Source: Tritrichomonas musculus
Lineage: Eukaryota > Parabasalia > Tritrichomonadida > Tritrichomonadidae
Direction: 5' to 3'
Assembly: GCA_039105265.1 (NCBI GenBank)
Contig: JAPFFF010000002.1
Location: forward strand, 6,138,001 to 6,202,000
DNA length: 64,000 bases
How positions within the stretch are numbered: the stretch's first letter is position 1; each line of letters opens with the position of its first letter. Below are positions 43,769 to 54,339 of the stretch, one piece after another. Made by a program: the position numbers and the translations under genes. The notes beneath the pieces are model-generated. The model searched no databases. It was not told the DNA's origin and worked only from the letters and a program-made list of their open reading frames with translations.

Positions 43769-44767
43769 ATGAAAGAGAACGCAAAACGCGCCTGGGATTT
43801 TTGGAACCAATTTGGGCCATCACCAATCTGTCTTGCTCCAATGGCCGAAGTCAATGATCTTGCATTTCGAATTCTTTGCCGTCGACATAACGTTAAAGTT
43901 TGTTATACAGGAATGTTAAACTCAATACAATGGAGCCAAGGTCGTAAATATCAAAACCGTGTATTCAATACATGCGAAGAAGATCGACCGCTTATAGCTC
44001 AACTAGCCGGATCAGATTATGATACAATTTTTACAAGTGCCAAAGATCTTTCCCAAGTATGCGATGCCATTGATGTTAATCTTGGATGTACCCAGCATAT
44101 AGCTAGACGTGGTGGCTATGGTTTTTTCATGGTAGATACACCTGAAAAACGAGCTGAAGTTCTCAAACTATTTAAAAAGTTATCAGAAAACGTTGATGTT
44201 CCAATAACTGCCAAAATTCGCATTTTTACGAAAGAAACTGAAGAAACAACTGATCAAGACAAAGAAGCCGAATCCATACAAATTCCAGATATTGAAGGAA
44301 CAATAGATTTCGCCAAAAAACTTGAAGAAGCAGGTGTTTCAGTTATAGCTGTTCATGGTCGTTATCAACACAGAAACAAAAAAGCTGATGTTTCGACAGA
44401 TATAATTAAAAAAGTTGTTGAAGCCGTTAAAATTCCCGTTATTGCAAATGGAGGCGTAAATTCAGCTGAAGATGCTGCATCATTACTCAAAGAAACAAAT
44501 GCAGCCGGAATTATGGTTGGCCAAGCACTTCTTGTTAATCCAACTCTTTTTGATCCGTCTGGTCCTTTGAAAAGGAAAGATTTTGCTAAAGAATACCTAG
44601 AAATTGCAAAGAAACATCCAGAAATCAACATTTTTTATCCAAGGAAACACATGTTCAAATTCTATGAATCTGCAATAAAGGAATCTCCTGGAATTGAGAC
44701 AAAAATTAAAGAAGCAACAACTATCGACGATTTAATTGCTTTTGTTGATGAAATAGAAAAGGAATAA
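43769..44767 (+). CDS. tRNA-dihydrouridine synthase (Dus1-like)
   Basis: 332 residues from the ATG at 43769 (MKENAKRAWDFWNQFG). A TIM-barrel flavoenzyme that reduces uridine to dihydrouridine in the tRNA D-loop. Visible family features: PSPICLAPMAEVNDLAFRILCRRH near the start, IAQLAGSDYDT, IDVNLGCTQHIARRGGYG with the catalytic Cys at about residue 107, ITAKIRIF, VIAVHGRYQHRN and PVIANGGVNSAEDA with VGQALLVNP for FMN phosphate binding. NLGC is followed by Thr where family members usually have Pro. The arrangement after the barrel fits the eukaryotic Dus1 group (U16/U17), without the zinc fingers of Dus3. Complete; no initiator-like motif was evident. Confidence 0.9.
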   Translation: MKENAKRAWDFWNQFGPSPICLAPMAEVNDLAFRILCRRHNVKVCYTGMLNSIQWSQGRKYQNRVFNTCEEDRPLIAQLAGSDYDTIFTSAKDLSQVCDAIDVNLGCTQHIARRGGYGFFMVDTPEKRAEVLKLFKKLSENVDVPITAKIRIFTKETEETTDQDKEAESIQIPDIEGTIDFAKKLEEAGVSVIAVHGRYQHRNKKADVSTDIIKKVVEAVKIPVIANGGVNSAEDAASLLKETNAAGIMVGQALLVNPTLFDPSGPLKRKDFAKEYLEIAKKHPEINIFYPRKHMFKFYESAIKESPGIETKIKEATTIDDLIAFVDEIEKE

Positions 44768-45010
44768 ATAATATTTTATATTATATTAATAAATTATTAT
44801 TATTTCATTAATTTTCTTATTTATCTATACTTTTATAAATAAAATGGTAAGTATTTTAATAATGATTATTGGATTTCCTTTTTTCTCTGAGAAATTATAA
44901 AAATTTTAAAAAAGTTAGTTGGTGAAATGTTTTTGAGGGCTTCTGAAATTTTTTTCCAAGACAAATCACTCAAAAATGTGTGAACCTCCTAAAACCCAAA
45001 AACGTGTTTC

Positions 45011-45057
<47 letters not shown>

Positions 45058-45444
45058 GTTTGAGATATATTTAATATCTATATCTTTGGGCCATTCTAGC
45101 ACAACATTAAACCCAAAAAAATATTCATAAAAAACAAGTTTTTCCAAATCATCAAAATCCACTTTTTGAATGCTTCATTAACAAAAAAGTATTAATATCT
45201 TATGTTAAAAAAGAGGAAGAATAATAAAAACATTATTTTTAATTTTGAAACAATTAATAAAATAATATTATATCTTAAACGCATTTGAACACAGAATACT
45301 TATGTATAGAACACATTTTTTTTCTCGTTATTTTGAATAAACTGCAATTGGAAAATTTCCGATAAGAGAGTTTTTTTTTTATATTTTTGCCAAATTGCTA
45401 TATTTAATTTATTTTAATTTGTATTATTTTCTTTTTTTGATTCC

Positions 45445-45475
<31 letters not shown>

Positions 45476-46041
45476 CAGGAAAACATATTAAGGTTCCATA
45501 TAAAAAAAAGTATTTTTTGATATGTCGATGTAAAAAAATTAATTGGAATACTGTTTTTAATAAAGATTTATTCTGTTGTTCTGATTTAGAATATGAATAT
45601 TCGAATGATCATTATTTGAAGATAATATTAAACTTTGAGTTTTTATTGTTTTGAAGTTATATATTGATAATTAAAATCATTTTATAAATGAACATTGCAT
45701 GATTATATTTAAATATTTATATCTTATAAACCTATTAGGTGGTATTTTTTTTTAATGTCATGAAAAAAAGCTTTTTTCTCTTTAAAAAAACAATAAAAAT
45801 CAGTTTCTAAGATTAATTCATGAACAAAAACTTAAAATAAATTGTTAAAACATTTCAAGATTTTGTAAAGATTTTATTGGAAAATTCCAAAAAATCTTTT
45901 TCAATAGTCAAATGAAAAAATAGTTTATCAATATCACAGGTCTTTACTTTTTCTATAGTTACATCATTCAAAAACAAAACAAGACATTGAATTTCAATTA
46001 AAATTTACGTTGTTAAAGATCTCAAGTGAAAACATTTTATA
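44768..46041. other. AT-rich intergenic DNA with poly-T and ATA repeats
   Basis: A T run of nearly 40 bases at 45019-45056 and an (ATA)n microsatellite at about 45448-45473. No gene seen. Confidence 0.6.
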
Positions 46042-46046
46042 TCATT
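46042..46046 (+). promoter_or_regulatory. Initiator-like motif
   Basis: TCATT (TCAYW) 7 bases before the ATG at 46054. Confidence 0.45.
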
Positions 46047-46053
46047 TTTTTAG

Positions 46054-46665
46054 ATGTTTAAAAAGTATGATGTGCCAAAAAAATACAAGTCATACAGAAC
46101 GAAAAATGATGGATCATATTGTTTCCCAGTTGAATCAGAGCAAAACAATAAAGATCGGTATTATATGTGCAGAGAATTGATGCCACATCTTAACTTCCTT
46201 GAGCAAAACGGGATCAAAAATCATGAAAATTTTTTAATTTTATTGCATAATTTCAGATTCAAAGCAAATGATATAAGAAAATTAATTAAAGACATGACAA
46301 AACACCTAAACGCTGCCAATACAGATAAAAATATTGTTTTTATGAAAAAAAGACAGTTAAAAAAAACTAATTCTGAGGAGAAAAATATCATTTTAAATAG
46401 AATTGCATGCGAATATCCAGATGATTTTGTTAACTTTGTTGTAAATGAATTTTTAGAAAGCATGGAAAACTTTGAAAAGAAAAGAAAAAACATCTTTGTT
46501 GATGAATTGAAAAAACTAGTTGATAGTGTTTCAAGTCAAAGAAAAGATATGCTCCAAATTCAAGATTTTGATCTTTGTGAATTCAAAGAAGATTCCGACT
46601 CCTTTTATGAAAACGATTATGAAACCAATAATGAAATATATACAGGTTATTACCTTTATAGCTAG
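46054..46665 (+). CDS. Hypothetical protein, helical and basic
   Basis: 203 residues beginning MFKKYDVPKKYKSYRTKNDG. Lys-rich helical middle (KANDIRKLIKDMTKHLN, FLESMENFEKKRKNIF) and an acidic Tyr-rich tail (EDSDSFYENDYETNN). No signal peptide, membrane segment or known domain. The initiator-like motif and uninterrupted frame support it being a gene; the function is unknown. Confidence 0.55.
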   Translation: MFKKYDVPKKYKSYRTKNDGSYCFPVESEQNNKDRYYMCRELMPHLNFLEQNGIKNHENFLILLHNFRFKANDIRKLIKDMTKHLNAANTDKNIVFMKKRQLKKTNSEEKNIILNRIACEYPDDFVNFVVNEFLESMENFEKKRKNIFVDELKKLVDSVSSQRKDMLQIQDFDLCEFKEDSDSFYENDYETNNEIYTGYYLYS

Positions 46666-47419
46666 CAATGAAAAAAAATTTTAGCAAAATTCCATGAAAT
46701 CGTTTGGTCGGTCTGGACCTTCCGATACATGGAAAAGGTATTTCAATATTGGTGCCTTTTAAATAATACGGTTGTTTAAACTTCCGTGTAGCCAAAACAT
46801 AATTTTTTTTTTTTTTTTTAACTTTTTGAAATAAATATTTTTTTAATAATGTTATCAATTTATCTTGGAATATCAATCAGAAAAAATATAGATGTTTATA
46901 TGTATGAATGTGAAATATAATCATATATTTATTTGTTCCTATTATTTATTTGAATCTTAAATATATTTTCATTAGAATTATATCATCAGTATTTATAGTT
47001 ACTTTGGAATAATCTTAACACAAATATTCAGATTCAAATAAATTAAAAAAGAAAAATATATTATGAAATAGTTTTTATTGAAGCAATTTTGTAGTATTTC
47101 AATCATTAAAATATCACACTGCAGTTTTCCCTGAGTTGTCTTTCTTTTAAAAGATTGATAAAAAATGAAATAATAATAATAAACAAGTTTTAAAAAGTAT
47201 TTTTTATATAATAAAAATATTTGAAAATTCAAATATTTCTGTATTTAATTAAAAAATACAGGAATACTCAATGATAATATAAATCAAAGAGCGCCTATCT
47301 TTGGATTTACCAAATTAATCATTTCCCTTTTTTTTAATTCCTGAAAAATTTATAGTTATTGGCTTTTCTGTTTCAAACTGAGCTTTGTAAAATAGCGGAT
47401 CTTAAAATGTAAATTAATT
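46666..47419. other. AT-rich intergenic DNA
   Basis: No gene. AATATTGGTGCCTTTTAAA near 46748-46770 has an inverted partial match (AAGGCACCAATAT) at about 48580. Confidence 0.5.
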
Positions 47420-48061
47420 CTAATTTGCTAAATCAATTTGATTCTTGAATGCGAATTTTAATTCTGGTAAATCACCTGAAATATCAACTTTCACTGACTT
47501 ATGTGAGTCTTCTACCTTCTTTTGAGGTATTTCAATTTTAACATTGTTTATTTTTGATACCTTTAGAGTATTTGAAGGTTCAATATTTATATCATTACTG
47601 GTCTGTTCTTCTTTGGACTGAATTATTTCAGGTTGCTCTTTTTGACCTAAAACAATACTTTTCTCAGTATTATCATTATCGTCATCCCTGTATAATATTT
47701 GCATCTTATTCTCATAAGAGTAAGTTGGAACTGGAGGATGATATAGTTTTACTTCTTTATGTTCTTCTTCTTCTTGTTTTTGTTCTTCTTCCTCGATTTT
47801 ATCAAAATCTAACACTTGCTGTTGATTCTCAATAAATTCGGGTTTGGCCCAACTTTCGATAAATTGTTGTGCATCTTGTTCTTCTTCATCACCGGAATCT
47901 GAGTCTTCAATCTTACCTACAAAGTTGGGTAATGGTGTAAATTCCATTGTATTTTCATCATATGGATAATCATCATCCTCAGCTTGGTAGATAGATAATA
48001 TATCTTCAAGTAAATTAGGCATAGGTACATATAGCATATTATCATCATAAAAAGCATTCAT
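47420..48061 (-). CDS. Hypothetical acidic protein
   Basis: 213 residues from the ATG at 48061. Two similar short motifs near the N-terminus (YVPMPNLLEDI and FTPLPNFVGKI), then Asp/Glu-rich and Gln/Glu-rich low complexity (KIEEEEQKQEEEEHKE), and a C-terminal basic stretch. TCACT (TCAYW) lies on the minus strand at 48081-48085. Probably intrinsically disordered; no family recognised. Confidence 0.55.
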   Translation of the reverse strand: MNAFYDDNMLYVPMPNLLEDILSIYQAEDDDYPYDENTMEFTPLPNFVGKIEDSDSGDEEEQDAQQFIESWAKPEFIENQQQVLDFDKIEEEEQKQEEEEHKEVKLYHPPVPTYSYENKMQILYRDDDNDNTEKSIVLGQKEQPEIIQSKEEQTSNDINIEPSNTLKVSKINNVKIEIPQKKVEDSHKSVKVDISGDLPELKFAFKNQIDLAN

Positions 48062-49154
48062 TATAGATGTAATATATAAAAGTGATTAAAAAATATTTTT
48101 TGAATGGAGATAATTTTGTTTTTATTTTTTCTATGATTTATTTATTATCTCCTTTTTTTCAATGGAAGATATAAAAAATGCTGAAAATTTTCTTTCAAAA
48201 AATTGAATTTTAGCAAAAAAAATATTTCTTCTTTTTCTCAATATTTTTCCATGAAAATGTATAAAAAATCAAATTAATTTTTATAAGCCTCTTTTAATAT
48301 TAGAAAAAAACATGTTAATGAACACAAACATTCTGAAATAAGTATGAATTCATATAATTATAATATAACAACTAAATCATGGTCAAATTTAAAAAAAATA
48401 AGATTTATAGAGATGCATTATAACTCAATAAAAAAATTATCTTTGGGATAAAAGAGCGTTACATGATGGGTTTAAATTAGGGTGATTTTCTGTATTTTTG
48501 ATATTTTTTCCCACTGGATCACCAGAACGTCCAGCTTCCAACCTTGAAGATCATAAATATATTTTAAGTACTATTTTTAAGGCACCAATATCCAAAGCAA
48601 ATATCTAAAGCTTTCATATTAACAAATAAAATTTGAATTTTAAATTGGAGAAAATGGCATTTGATGTTAATAAATGAAGCATATTAATGTTGATTTTTGC
48701 ATATGAAACTGCATTAAGAAGAGGCTCTTTAAATGACTATTCTTTTTTGAAGTAAATCACAAAATATCTTTTGATTATAATTGCTTTATTTTTCATCAAT
48801 TCATAGTGGTTCGGATTTTTCAAAGAAATTAAAATGTTTCGTCATGGTAACAGGCCGCTCTTCTAGAGTAAATCTATTTTTAAAATATTATATTTATTCT
48901 TTAATATTTTGATGTAACGATTGTCTAAAAAGTTTTTTTTCTAGTTTCATATAAAATTGCTGTTCTTTGTTCATATTTTTTTGTGTATTTCATAATGAAA
49001 AAATCCTTTACAGCAAATGCAAAACGTAAAATAAACAATTTTGAAAGAAACCATTGAAATGCTTCCTTCATAATTGAATTGAGTATTCAATTTCACAAAA
49101 ATGATTCCTTTTTTTTGAATACTGCTATTTTTTTTTTAAATTTTATGTTTTAAT
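48062..49154. other. AT-rich intergenic DNA
   Basis: No gene seen. The initiator for the following gene is at its right edge. Confidence 0.55.
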
Positions 49155-49159
49155 TCATT
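49155..49159 (+). promoter_or_regulatory. Initiator-like motif
   Basis: TCATT (TCAYW) 7 bases before the ATG at 49167. Confidence 0.45.
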
Positions 49160-49166
49160 CCTAAAA

Positions 49167-50675
49167 ATGATTCCAGATTCAGTATACTGTTTTAACAATG
49201 CTAACTTGCCAATGATATCTGATAGTTCAGCCTTATCTAAGTTTCTAATCGACAATTATTATACAGAAGAAGAGTTTTCTGCAATATTTGCAGATCTCAA
49301 AGAAGGTAAAATACCAGAAGTTGAATTTAATGATAGATCAATGATGCTAGCTGAAGCCCTTCCTATTAATTTCTATAATCATCTTACGTTAGAAAAAGGA
49401 AACCTTGGAACTAACTTATTTTTTACTCCTTCACAAAAATTTGTAATGAAATATGTTCAAAAAACTCTCCTAGAGATGAAAGACAATGAATCTTACTGTC
49501 TCCTTCTAAAATATTTTGCTGATAGAATGACATCTCAATATTCGATTAATTCAAAACTCTTTAAATTTTGTGGTGAAATTACGATAAGAAGATCAAAAAA
49601 AATAGGAATTTATACAAAAGACGATCAAATCGAAGTATATTCCAAAAATTCTTTATTAAACTGTTCGCACGTTTTTCCTCCAGAAAAGCTCCACCGTCAA
49701 TCGAAAGAATGGGAGCAAACGCAATTAGAACTTGACAACGGCTTGTTTTCACCACTCATTGCAGTTTTCCGATCTTTTTCCGCATTAACATCCTGGGAAA
49801 CTCTACCTTTTGAAGCCTATTCCGGATTTATTAATTACATAACCGCTCCTGATTTAATTGTAGCAAGTCAATTACTTAATCAAAACATTGATGATATCGA
49901 TATTCCATTGATGACTATTTTCAAGCACAAAAACTTACACAGGCGTCTTCTTAAGTACTGTATATATGACGATGTTTTTTCCACTGAAGATACCTCTCTT
50001 CTTATGCGTCGAAACTCTAAAGAAGCACGAATTGTAGTTGATTTTTTAACGAGCCAAATTCAGCCGTTAATTGAGCCAACTCTCAATTCAATCAAGGTCA
50101 AAATTTGTGAATGTTTTGATCGTTTTAACGATCAAAATGAATTTAATTGTTTTCAAGAGATAGTTAAAATTTTTATAGAAAATTTTGTTAAAATTTTGCC
50201 AATAATTCCAAGTTCCGTACGTTACGTGTGTAACGTTATAAACGAGGCAAGTGAACTCAAATTCAAAAATAACGGATACAAGGGCGTTTTTATGGCATTT
50301 TTCTTCAGAGTCATCTTCCCTATTTTCTGCCAGCCAAGACAGACAGACCCTTCGGACATCCGCGTCGACATCAAGAAGATGGCGTCCTTCGGGAAGATAA
50401 TGACTTACGTGTTCGTCGGCGAGCAGGGCGCCTCGCTGGCGCAGTTCGCTGAGATCGCCGAGGTTGAGAGAGAAAATGTCAGTTCTATTTTCGGTCACCT
50501 CATCTGCTGCCCCGAAAAATTTGACGTGATCGACTGCCCGTCATTCAAGGCGGCGTGCCAGATGATCGACCAGATAAGGAAGAAGTGCCAAGGGAAGACA
50601 GACGTACTCATATACGACTACCGCAAGCCTTCGCAGATTCTCATTCACTGGCTAGACTCACTCGTGAAGAATTGA
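49167..50675 (+). CDS. RasGAP-domain-like protein
   Basis: 502 residues. From about residue 255 to 450 the sequence follows the RasGAP plan: an arginine-bearing DTSLLMRRNSKEARIVVDFL segment (candidate arginine finger), helices ending in LIEPTLNSIK, then IPSSVRYVCNVINEASELKF and GYKGVFMAFFFRVIFPIFCQP. The last of these corresponds to the family pattern where FLR...PAI..P is usual. Such proteins switch off Ras-type GTPases at membranes; which GTPase is unknown. The N-terminal 250 residues are not recognised. Codon use changes strikingly: from about 50285 to the stop the gene is GC-rich with C/G third positions, unlike the AT-rich first three quarters. Confidence 0.7.
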   Translation: MIPDSVYCFNNANLPMISDSSALSKFLIDNYYTEEEFSAIFADLKEGKIPEVEFNDRSMMLAEALPINFYNHLTLEKGNLGTNLFFTPSQKFVMKYVQKTLLEMKDNESYCLLLKYFADRMTSQYSINSKLFKFCGEITIRRSKKIGIYTKDDQIEVYSKNSLLNCSHVFPPEKLHRQSKEWEQTQLELDNGLFSPLIAVFRSFSALTSWETLPFEAYSGFINYITAPDLIVASQLLNQNIDDIDIPLMTIFKHKNLHRRLLKYCIYDDVFSTEDTSLLMRRNSKEARIVVDFLTSQIQPLIEPTLNSIKVKICECFDRFNDQNEFNCFQEIVKIFIENFVKILPIIPSSVRYVCNVINEASELKFKNNGYKGVFMAFFFRVIFPIFCQPRQTDPSDIRVDIKKMASFGKIMTYVFVGEQGASLAQFAEIAEVERENVSSIFGHLICCPEKFDVIDCPSFKAACQMIDQIRKKCQGKTDVLIYDYRKPSQILIHWLDSLVKN

Positions 50676-51329
50676 TTTGATTTATTATTTCTTTAAATTT
50701 GTTTATTTTTTTAAAAATTTTTTTTGTCTTATTGATGATTGAGTTTTTGTTTATTAATTAACAATTTATAAAGTCATTACGTCTATATCTTCATAGTGGT
50801 AAACATCTTTAAAAGTAATCACAAAATAGTCATTTTGTTAAACAAAATGATGATTAGTCTTTCAAGGCTGCCGTTTCAATAGCATTCAATTTTAATTAAC
50901 GGTCATTTTTAACGTACATATCTATCTTTTTCAAGGCTTATGTTTGATTGAGATTAATCAGTATCATGGTTACAAAATGAATATTTATTTTACATGGCAC
51001 TATGAAATGGCATGGAGTTTATTCACAAATGTTGAAAAAAAAAAATCTGCATAATCTAGAGCATATTAAGTAGTTGTTATATTAATTGATAAAAACGAGA
51101 TTAAGCTTGGAAACCTATAATAAATAATTATTTATGCTTGGTTTTGAGGGTTATTAAAAGTATTTTTTCAAATTTTCAATTCATGCCAATAAATTTTATT
51201 TGACCAAATACCAACTCAAAATTGAAGCTTTTTGAAAAAGTTCGATGAGAAAACGATCATTTTTAATTCAAAAAAAGTAATTTTGATTTTGCCCATATTA
51301 TTCATAAATTTTTTTTTATTTTTTTGGGT
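50676..51329. other. Intergenic DNA with a lone MITE-like end
   Basis: AAGGCTGCCGTTTCAATAGC at about 50867 resembles the ends of the 848 bp element at 11486-12333; no partner end was found. Otherwise AT-rich without a gene. Confidence 0.5.
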
Positions 51330-53972
51330 ATGTCAACTCAAAGCTGTAATCAACCATCTGGAAGTAGCCAAAATACAGATTCTTCTCAGAAAAGTTCTGA
51401 TTCCAATCTAAATGATCCGTCAATAATTTCTCAGGAAGAAATTAAAAAATATGTGTCTGAGAAAAAAGAAATTTATAATATTCTCTTAAAACTTTTAGAA
51501 GATTCAGAAAGTAACGAGACTGATTTCCAAAATTTTTTTGAATGTATTAATCTACAAAAAGAGAGAAGCCGAGAAAAATTCACTCATTTATTTCAATTAA
51601 TCACTAATATTGCAAATAACCATCACAGAGAGAAAACATTTTTCCAAACTATTTGTCAGATTATAGATTATTATCAAGGACTAATCAAACAAACCTTCTC
51701 AAATATAGATATTTACAATATATTCAAAAGTAACAAACTAATTCTTCTTTATCTTTTCGAAAAAGAAATCATTGTCATTGATGGTATTATCGCACAAGAA
51801 ATTTATAAAACAGTAGAAACAAACGGGAACCGTTATTGCCACTTTTTCTATCCAGAAATCAAGAAATTTTTGAAAGAATATCAAATTCAATGCATTGAAA
51901 ACGAGCTTTTATCGAAAGATCCAAATTTTTTTGATTATTTCGACGAAAAACGGTTTCTAGGCGAGAATGACTCTCGTATTTGTTCGATAATACGTGCTGA
52001 TTCGATTGACGAGTTCATTGAATATGTAAACGAAACAAAAATTTCATTGACGAGCAAAGTTGACACATCTCTTTTTGAGAGCAATTCTTTTTTGATTGAA
52101 AATGAGGCAACTTTGATTGAATATTCTGCGTTTTTCGGTTCGATTCAAATATTTCAATACTTGAAAATGAATGATGTTGAATTAAATCCAAATTTATGGC
52201 TTTTTGTGATTCATTCAAGGAGTGCTGAACTTGTTCATCTTCTCGAAACATCGAAAGTTGAATCGCCTGACAATTCTTTTGTGTCTTGTTTCATCGAGTC
52301 CATTAAATGCCACCACAACGACATTGCCGAGTACATTGAGAGCAACCTGATGATCAAAAAGAGCCAAGAAGAGAAGAAAGAAGACATTTTTTCATCTGTT
52401 TTGCAATGCCACAATTATATGCATTTTCCGAGTGATTTCCAAAGAGGCTCCGAATTCTTTTATCTGTGCAGCAATCATTACAATACACTTGTCAAAATCT
52501 TCATGAGAAAGAACGAAGAATATGTATTGCAGAAAATTAAACAAAAGATGTCATTGTTTGATGCAGCTAGTGAGAATGAACTTGAAGTGATCTATTATAT
52601 ATTGCTAAATCAAACAAAAATTGAAAAAGATTGTTTTAAAGGCAATAAACAATTGAGCAAAATAGCTATTCCTCCATCCATTAGATCTATTAGTTCGTCA
52701 TCTTTTGAAGATTGCAGTATGTTGGAACAAGTAGCTTTTCCTTCTACTTTAACATCGATTGGTGAATCAGCTTTTAACAAATGTTGTTCATTGAAAAGAA
52801 TAGAAATTCTTCCATCTGCTACACCAATTAGCAATGAAACAATTCCATCTTCATATTTATTTATTGGATGTTCCGCCTTCAAAGAATGCACGTCATTGAA
52901 AGAAGTATTATTGCCTTATAATGCCAATTTCCAAGATATAAGTAGTTCAATTAATCGTTCAACGTTATTAAAGATGAATACTCCTTTGAATCCTTTAGTA
53001 ATTGGAGCCAATACATTCTATGGTTGTTCATCGTTATCTCATATAGATATTCCTTTGTATGCATCAGAAATTGGTGCCAATATGTTTAATGGATGTTCGT
53101 CACTTAGACGTGTTGTAATTCCATCTTTTGTTACATGTATATCAAGTGAAGCCTTCAATAATTGTAGCTCTCTTTTGCAGGTTGAAATACCATTTTCTGT
53201 TGGCACTATTGGCAAATGTGCATTCAATGGTTGTGAATCATTGAAAGAAATAACATTTCCTTCTTATAAAATTGCAGTTCTTAAATATGCTTTTCGATGT
53301 TGTTCTTCATTATCACGTGTAAATCTTCCTTCAGAAATGACAAGAATTCCAGTCTATTTTTTGGTCCGTTGTAGTTCACTGACATCGATAACAATCCCTT
53401 CTTCTGTTACCGAAATAGGAATGTATGCTTTTAGTGGGTGTTCGTCATTGTCACACATTGAAATGCCTTCGTGTGTTAAAAATATTGGTAAAGGTGCTTT
53501 TTCAGAATGTTCTTCATTGATTGAAATAACACTTCCTTCTTCATTGTCCGTGATTAGTGATGAAGTATTCAAGAAATGCTCTTCATTGGTGAATGTGAAT
53601 CTTCCTTCTTCTGTCACTAAAATTGGAAATAATTCTTTCGATGGTTGCAAATCATTGGAGCAGATAATTTTTCCTTCTTCATTGAAAAAAATTGGAAAAT
53701 ATGCCTTCCATGAATGCACTGCATTGAAAGAAATAAGAACTCCTTTCAGAATGACGCGAATTGAGGAGGGAACATTCAGTGAATGCACTTCTTTATCAAC
53801 TGTGACAATTCTTATGTTTGTGAATTTCATTGATAAGCATGCTTTCTACAATTGTTCATCATTGAAAGAAGTTCTCGTTTTTCCAGACACATCAATTCAT
53901 AAAGAAGCTTTTACTGGATGTCCAAATCAATCAAAAAGCAACAAAAAATCAAAGAATTGCATTATTTGCTAA
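51330..53972 (+). CDS. Ankyrin-like (DUF3447-type) plus BspA-type LRR protein, intact
   Basis: 880 residues from the ATG at 51330 (MSTQSCNQPSGSSQNTD). Residues about 1-35 are Ser/Asn-rich. Residues 35-400 form the helical ankyrin-like region, with LFESNSFLIENEATLIEYSA and FFGSIQIFQYL. From about 435 to 865 there are about 18 BspA/TpLRR repeats (IPSSVTEIGMYAFSGCSSL type). The tail is Lys-rich and ends CIIC, a possible lipidation site. It is the intact reference for the two broken paralogues at 851-2853 and 60470-62716. No signal peptide is visible. Such proteins are widely expanded in trichomonads and linked to adhesion; the topology of this one is unknown. Confidence 0.88.
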   Translation: MSTQSCNQPSGSSQNTDSSQKSSDSNLNDPSIISQEEIKKYVSEKKEIYNILLKLLEDSESNETDFQNFFECINLQKERSREKFTHLFQLITNIANNHHREKTFFQTICQIIDYYQGLIKQTFSNIDIYNIFKSNKLILLYLFEKEIIVIDGIIAQEIYKTVETNGNRYCHFFYPEIKKFLKEYQIQCIENELLSKDPNFFDYFDEKRFLGENDSRICSIIRADSIDEFIEYVNETKISLTSKVDTSLFESNSFLIENEATLIEYSAFFGSIQIFQYLKMNDVELNPNLWLFVIHSRSAELVHLLETSKVESPDNSFVSCFIESIKCHHNDIAEYIESNLMIKKSQEEKKEDIFSSVLQCHNYMHFPSDFQRGSEFFYLCSNHYNTLVKIFMRKNEEYVLQKIKQKMSLFDAASENELEVIYYILLNQTKIEKDCFKGNKQLSKIAIPPSIRSISSSSFEDCSMLEQVAFPSTLTSIGESAFNKCCSLKRIEILPSATPISNETIPSSYLFIGCSAFKECTSLKEVLLPYNANFQDISSSINRSTLLKMNTPLNPLVIGANTFYGCSSLSHIDIPLYASEIGANMFNGCSSLRRVVIPSFVTCISSEAFNNCSSLLQVEIPFSVGTIGKCAFNGCESLKEITFPSYKIAVLKYAFRCCSSLSRVNLPSEMTRIPVYFLVRCSSLTSITIPSSVTEIGMYAFSGCSSLSHIEMPSCVKNIGKGAFSECSSLIEITLPSSLSVISDEVFKKCSSLVNVNLPSSVTKIGNNSFDGCKSLEQIIFPSSLKKIGKYAFHECTALKEIRTPFRMTRIEEGTFSECTSLSTVTILMFVNFIDKHAFYNCSSLKEVLVFPDTSIHKEAFTGCPNQSKSNKKSKNCIIC

Positions 53973-54137
53973 CTTCTATGAATCCAATTTTCATAATGAT
54001 ATATTAATTAAAAAAAAACTTAATTATTCATGGTAAATTAAAAATATTAAACATTTTTTTTTTAATCATTAATTGAAATAATTGTGACATTGCAATTTCA
54101 TTCAATAGATTAAATAAAAAAATAAATGTTTTAATAG

Positions 54138-54163
54138 CCACTACGAGCGAAGCGAAGTAGTGG
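54138..54163. terminator. Palindrome between two convergent genes
   Basis: CCACTAC, a GAGCGAAGCGAA centre, GTAGTGG. It lies 165 bases after one stop codon and 177 bases before the stop of the opposing gene, a fitting place for a shared 3'-end signal. It may equally be a dispersed palindromic repeat. Confidence 0.35.
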
Positions 54164-54339
54164 TTCAAGCAATTCTTATTCTTTCATCTTCAAAAGGCAA
54201 CTTGAATTGATCAATTGTATCATCTTTTTCTGCAGTCAAGCAAATCACAAAATCCCAAGCTTTAGACAACTTTTTGTTTTAGTTTTTCTTTATAAAATTG
54301 GTTTGAATGATTTCTCACTATTTTTGTATGATTGTAATA

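Noticed and set aside
53354-53830. 158-codon minus-strand frame in the LRR gene
   Set aside because: Shadow produced by the repeat periodicity of the BspA-type gene.
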